From: Volvox africanus
Lineage: Eukaryota > Chlorophyta > Chlorophyceae > Chlamydomonadales > Volvocaceae
Assembly (NCBI GenBank): GCA_030268105.1
Contig: BSDZ01000009.1
Location: forward strand, 2,245,501-2,309,500
Direction of reading: 5' to 3'
Length of the DNA stretch: 64,000 nt
Each line of letters begins with the position of its first letter. Position 1 is the stretch's first letter. The translations under genes were made by a program, and so were the position numbers. Under the pieces are notes generated by a model. The model ran no database searches. It had not been told where the DNA came from and saw only the letters and a list, made by a program, of their open reading frames with translations. Below, piece by piece: positions 59,433-64,000 of the stretch.

Positions 59433-62103
59433 TCATACACCTCGGGGTGCGGTCTCGTCCAGAAGTGGCTCCGTGAGCGAGTCCTCCGCGACCTGCGGGT
59501 CTCTCGCGAGTGTAACCCTCGTGGCAGCTTCGTCGCCTCCAGGGTCGACCAAAACACGATGCTGAGTCCGGCTGGCTGATGGCTTACGGTTTGTGTCATA
59601 GGTAACGCCGCTGCACTGATGGCCGTCCCCAGGGCCTATACGCTGGTCGCTGGAGAGGGCCACAAAGAGGACTCCTGTAGCCACCAGTGACGACCCTCCC
59701 ACACTCAAGAGCGATGGCTTGTCCCCCAGCACTGCGACATCTAGAATGAAGCTGAAGAGAACCTGCAGGGTAAGAATTAGGATAAGGATAAAAACAGACC
59801 CGGTCATAGGGAACTCACGGACGCTGTGCGAATAAGGTTTAACCCTCAACACGATACGGACTGCACTGAGCCAATAAACCTGAATGCAGTCAGTCCAGAC
59901 CGTATCAGCCGTTGGAGGTCCTGAAACCGTGGGAAGTGCTGCCCCACTGTGCTCCCCCACCCCAGGTCGGGTTCCCAACTAACCCCACAACCCCTCCCAC
60001 CAGAGAGTGCTCATCCGTCAACCCAACAGGCAAACCCATTCCGGCACTACGTCTGCCGCACCGCACACCTGCAACACATTGATGGCAGCACCCCGCCCTG
60101 CGGACTCCAGCTGGAAGCCCCGGTTAAGGCACAACTGCGCCGCCAGTTGAGTGGAACCGACCGCCAGGAGCAGCGGGACCTCGCGCCGGGATGGCATGAT
60201 GGGTGCTTGTGGCCACTGGAGCACCAGCGGAGAAGCCGTCATCTGGATTGCCGCAGAGGGTAAAAACAAAATACCCATATATTAGGAGCATTATTGGGGG
60301 AGAGATTGCTCCCACGTGAAATCATTATAACAAGGAGCTTCGTGGGCGACGGAGACGGCGGCGGCGCAAACCGCCATATGAGGTGATCTTGTTGCGGCAG
60401 GCGGCGAGGCCCGTGGCGGCGTGCTCGGTGAGAGAATCCCTTGAGTCTAAGACTCCATCAATCCCGGTCAGTGTCAAGCGACACTCACAAGCTGGGGTAA
60501 ACTGGAACTCGCTCTCCGCTTAGGGAAGCCTCCACCTAATGACCCCCGAAGGCGCTCACACTAAACGACACCTGCCTACCACTGCCAACACAAGGTTGTA
60601 CCACCAGGTCAGCACCAGCGGATGCTGGAGGCCTCTCAAGAGGCTGATGGTCAGGAAACCTGATGCGTTGGCCGCCGCAGCCACAAGCGCAAGAGCCACT
60701 CCCAGGGAGCTTAACCCATTTTCGTTCCCATCTCCTGATTGGCCAGAGGTTGAGTCGGTGCCCTCCGCCCCGCGATGAGATCGGCCGTGATCCCCGAGGA
60801 GGAAAGACGGCTGCAGGATTCATGAACGCGGAAAGGGAAAGGGAAAGGGAAAGGGAGACGTCACACATCAGGGCATTTGCACTGCTTGACGGTCCGGCAA
60901 TACCCGGCCAGCTTGTGCAGTACGTATCGCGGCACGATTTCGTCCTGCATGACGAACGGCCATATTGCCTATTCAGCTGCCCAGTGGCCCCAGTTACGTG
61001 CGCGGGTCTGTGGAGCTAACGTGCAATGCGAACATGACCTAGGGAAGTATGTTATATCATTATGTCTGGGGCCCCCGCGAGGATTTCACGGCTACTAGTG
61101 ACACTGACACAAAATTCAATCTAACCCAAACTAACAAACACAGCGGGCACTTGCTAAGTGCTTTCGGCGCCATGGGTAACCGTCGCCACTGTGTGCTGTG
61201 TTTGCCCGTCTTCGTGACAAACACCTAAAGGCCCTTGCTAATGAGTAGCACATCAGTGAAACCGATAAGCGCCTCTGTCCACCTGGGTAACCATCAGTGC
61301 GCCAGCCAGGGTGAAGGCTGTGGCTGCGGCACCACCGTAGCCCGGCGGGCGGCCCAGCAACAACCAGTCCAGCAACAAGGCAATGATCTACGGGTGAAGA
61401 CAAAAAATTTCCTTTAATATGCTGGGAGCCGGGACAGAAGTAGATCAGACCTAAACAGAGTATTATGTCCATGGACCCATTTGAGGGACCTTCCGGCATT
61501 AGGTTGGTTGGTATCGTTGTACACGTCTAGCAGTAGCTCTCACCGGTGACGTGAAAAAAAGCGTAACGGCATCCTTGAGAGATAACAGTTGTAAGGATAG
61601 GATAAAGGCAATGGTCGCCACCGAGCCAAAGGCGCCGCGCACTAGCGTCAGTAACGTTACACGTGCTGTGGAGGAACGGTTGGGCAGACCGCTGGAGGAG
61701 TTTGATTCTCCTAGGTTTGAAACAGTAGAAGATGAAGCGACGATATTCACTGAGTTTCCCTTAGGGAGAATAGGTAGCCGATTCCACCAGAGCAGTCCAG
61801 AAAGAGCAACAAGGCAAAACAGGCCAGAAGTAGATACTGTTTCGAAAGGAGGTACAGAAGCCTTGATAAGCTTAATTACAAGAGCTGTAAAAGAGAAAGA
61901 AAGTGCGGCGGTGGCAATGACCAAAGGACCGCACTGCCAGTACGCACGAAATATAATCATCGATACTATCGAACCTCATCACGTAACGTGACAACCGATG
62001 TAAGACTCTGATATAAACAATTGACAATAAAACGAATGGATGGTCAAGGCTCAATAGTGACGCCTCAGGAGCTTACAAAGGATGTACTGGCCTCGTCGTA
62101 CAT
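59433..62103 (-). CDS. EamA/DMT superfamily transporter (SLC35G-like)
   Basis: Six exons, all in phase 0 (62103-62077, 61933-61544, 61387-61283, 60810-60580, 60242-60069, 59762-59433), give 418 residues. The two EamA repeats are visible. The first runs from GPLVIATAALSFSFTALVIK through LVRGAFGSVATIAFILSLQL and LKDAVTLFFTSP to LLLDWLLLGRPPGYGGAAAT. The second runs from LGVALALVAAAANASGFLTI through LLLAVGSTQLAAQLCLNRGF and ESAGRGAAINVLQ to VLFSFILDVAVLGDKPS. The RG...A-LFFTSP pattern is typical of the SLC35G-like branch of drug/metabolite transporters, about ten helices; the substrate cannot be inferred. The start ATG is preceded in frame by a stop. The C-terminal 80 residues are hydrophilic. 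The first codons lie 60 bases from the start of the carrier gene on the other strand. Confidence 0.88.
60831..60857. repeat. (GGGAAA)n hexamer run
   Basis: Four to five GGGAAA units in intron 3 of the EamA transporter gene. Confidence 0.85.
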
Positions 62104-62163
62104 AGAGTGAAAACCTCCCTACAGACTTATCATCGTTTTTGTTTTTGGAAATCAGTAGGGAAA
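62104..62163. promoter_or_regulatory. Putative bidirectional promoter
   Basis: Only 60 bases separate the inferred start codons of the EamA transporter (minus) and the carrier (plus). No TATA box is obvious. Either the two genes share this stretch as promoter and leader, or one of them has an additional upstream non-coding exon (CTACAG at 62118-62123 could be an acceptor for the carrier). Confidence 0.35.
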
Positions 62164-63988
62164 ATGGTGTTCGATGATCAGGCTGGCCCATCCGGGGCGG
62201 AAGAGCTTGTTTTCACTCCTGGTCGAGCCGGCAAATCGCTTTTGCGAAAGCCTACATCTCCTATCTCCGGAATTTTGTACGTGGACGATGCAAAAAGTGG
62301 TTCAGCCTGCATCGTTGGATCCAGGCGCCGGAAGGCCAGGGCAGCGCCCTTCGCGAGCTTGACGATGGACACTGCTCCGGCGTCGTCGCCGTCAGGCAAG
62401 CGTAGCAATTTTTAAAAGTTCGTTTGGTTAGTCCAATTGAGTTTTCGGATCCTAAGGCGGGCATAAATTGGATATGGGTCATCGATTGCGCCCCAAACTC
62501 TCCTAAGCCTTGCTATGCGCTGCAAATTTCCATGCAGTGCCTGCGAAGGTGCCGCTTTTTATGTTGGCTTCTGCTGCGGAGACATCGTGCGCCGCGCCGG
62601 CCGTTAACGCCCCTGTTTGGCGAGTCGCGGCCGGCAACCTGGCTGCCGGCGCCACCGGAGGCTGCGCGGTTGAGCTTGGTGAGCGCGAGGCACCCTGATG
62701 GCCTGGCATAGGATTTCATTGCACATAACGTCCTTGGCGCAGCCGTCGACATTGATACCGCAGTCGACACTGTCATATGAAGCAGTGCAGTCGACCATAA
62801 CAATCCCACCCTTCGCTGAGTTCCGTGCAGCGCCTCTGTCACTATTATAGATAAACCTGCACAGTGTACCGAGAAAATCTCCCAACCATGCACATAGTGC
62901 GGGACTGGGTTGTCAGCGAAAATCGCACATCTGCAGCCTTTGTTGCCCCCCTCAATCTCCCCTCTTCCTTACTCACTCCACGAGCTGTTCACATCCTGAT
63001 CTCTACCTTCCATTTGCCGCTCCTCTGCTCCTTCTCTCCACAGCGCTGTACCCTATCGACACAATCAAGACCCGTTTGCAGGCCATGATTGGAGGAGGGG
63101 GCCTCAAGGCGCTCCTTCAGTCGGGTGGAGGCAAAGGGCTGTACGCGGGTGAGAACCGTGTGTCATGAAACATTGACTGGAAGGGTCATATGGGCCGGGC
63201 GGTGCAGGGATGTTGTACTGCGGGGTCGTGGGTGTTGTTGCAGTGCTTCGTAAGAGCCGAATTGGGCCACATAAGGCGGGGTCACAAGCGCGGCGCTAAC
63301 ACCAAATCCAACCCGACAAGATTCCGGAAATCAGCGTGACATATCGCCCCTGGAGACCTTGAGATCTGATATAGCTCTCTTGCAGTACAAAATGCGCTAT
63401 CGTGCTGTGCCGCACCGTGCACTTGTGAACCCTCACCCCTCAGGCGTCTGGGGTAACCTGGCGGGTGTGGCACCCTCCTCCGCCATCTTCATGGCATTTT
63501 ACGAGCCAACGAAAAAGGCCGTGCAGGTGAAGGGGTCGGTGGCCGGTGGTGTAACGTGGTAACCATCGCAATGGACATTTTTACGGCTGTGAAAGTGGTG
63601 CGGGAGCAGCTGCCGATGATGTGGGGTGTAGAGAGATTGGCTTGTACAGTGGCTTGACCCACAATGCGGCTTGTACCCACAATGCGGCTGCGGGGCAGTA
63701 GTCCCCTCTCAACATCCCTCCGCTCCTTACACCTGATGTGTCCAAGCTCATCGCCCGTGCCTTCAGTGTGATCCCTTCCCGTACCTCACCCTCCTCTTAC
63801 GTGTCCTCACCCTCTCTCTTTCGGCTGTGTATTCTTTCACACAGGCGGAGGTCCCGGCCGATAAGCAGTTCCTGGGGCCAGTGGTGGCCGGTATGGTGGC
63901 GGGCACCGCTTCGTCCCTCGTCCGCGTACCCACGGAGGTGGTCAAGCAGCGCCTGCAGACGGGGGAGTTCACTAGTGCTATTAAAGCG
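62164..63988 (+). CDS. S-adenosylmethionine carrier-like mitochondrial carrier family protein (5' part)
   Basis: Five exons lie in the window: 62164-62395, 62538-62678, 63044-63148, 63444-63526 and 63845-63988. They join in phase, and the gene continues past the right edge. The first intron starts with GC (CAG|GCAAG), the standard GC-AG exception. About 90 residues of targeting-like leader precede the carrier repeats. Repeat 1 has AAGNLAAGATGGCAVE, then the signature LYPIDTIKTRLQ, and GLYAGVWGNLAGVAPSSAIF. Repeat 2 has GPVVAGMVAGTASSLVRVPT followed by EVVKQRLQTGEF. The PTEVVKQR variant is that of plant SAM carriers (SAMC), which exchange S-adenosylmethionine for S-adenosylhomocysteine across the inner envelope of mitochondria and plastids. 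The third repeat must lie outside the window. The ATG at 62164 is the first in a frame that is open further upstream. Confidence 0.85.
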
Positions 63989-64000
63989 GTGAGCGCTGGG

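Noticed and set aside
60831..60857. GGGAAA run as a telomere-like repeat
   Set aside because: Only four to five units, not the plant/algal telomere motif, and located in an intron.
61551..61991. 146-codon plus-strand ORF with polar composition
   Set aside because: It lies opposite exon 2 of the EamA transporter, whose minus-strand translation has clear family motifs.

Overview
This window is nuclear DNA of a eukaryote, most probably a volvocine green alga (Volvox and relatives). The genes are broken by many short introns with GT..AG borders, in two cases leaving exons of 25 and 27 bases. Coding parts are GC-rich with Ala/Gly/Pro/Ser runs, and spacers are AT-richer and full of microsatellites. 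The receptor kinase is the type seen in Chlamydomonas and Volvox, and TGTAA, the usual volvocine polyadenylation signal, follows some genes. There are no operons, ribosome-binding sites, rRNA genes or CRISPR arrays. I rebuilt the exon chains by hand, requiring reading phase to be kept across every junction. All eight main models close in frame.

Layout: 1.66-3.91 kb (+), four-helix membrane protein. 4.74-5.22 kb, Harbinger-like MITE with a TAA target duplication. 5.42-7.56 kb (+), chloroplast-type rhodanese. 9.80-17.80 kb (+), leucine-rich-repeat/EF-hand protein with a (TCCTG)n array in an intron. About 18.5-19.7 kb (-), unresolved gene. 20.42-24.36 kb (-), SET-domain protein with B3-like repeats. 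25.79-29.88 kb (+), receptor-like membrane protein without a kinase domain. 32.74-36.84 kb (+), amino acid/auxin permease family transporter. 40.98-51.69 kb (-), receptor-like kinase with a related ectodomain and a 700-bp perfect (CCCT)n array in a kinase-domain intron. 52.5-56.6 kb, repeat-derived region with a gag-like ORF series. 58.5 kb, short fragment of a bacterial RecD2-type helicase. 59.43-62.10 kb (-), EamA/DMT transporter. 62.16-63.99 kb (+, runs off the edge), S-adenosylmethionine-type mitochondrial/plastid carrier, head to head with the EamA gene.

The genes do not form one pathway. The most notable relation is the pair of ectodomain paralogues: one is a complete receptor kinase, the other has lost all of the kinase domain except what looks like its last helix. 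The EamA and carrier genes have start codons only 60 bases apart, so they may share a promoter.
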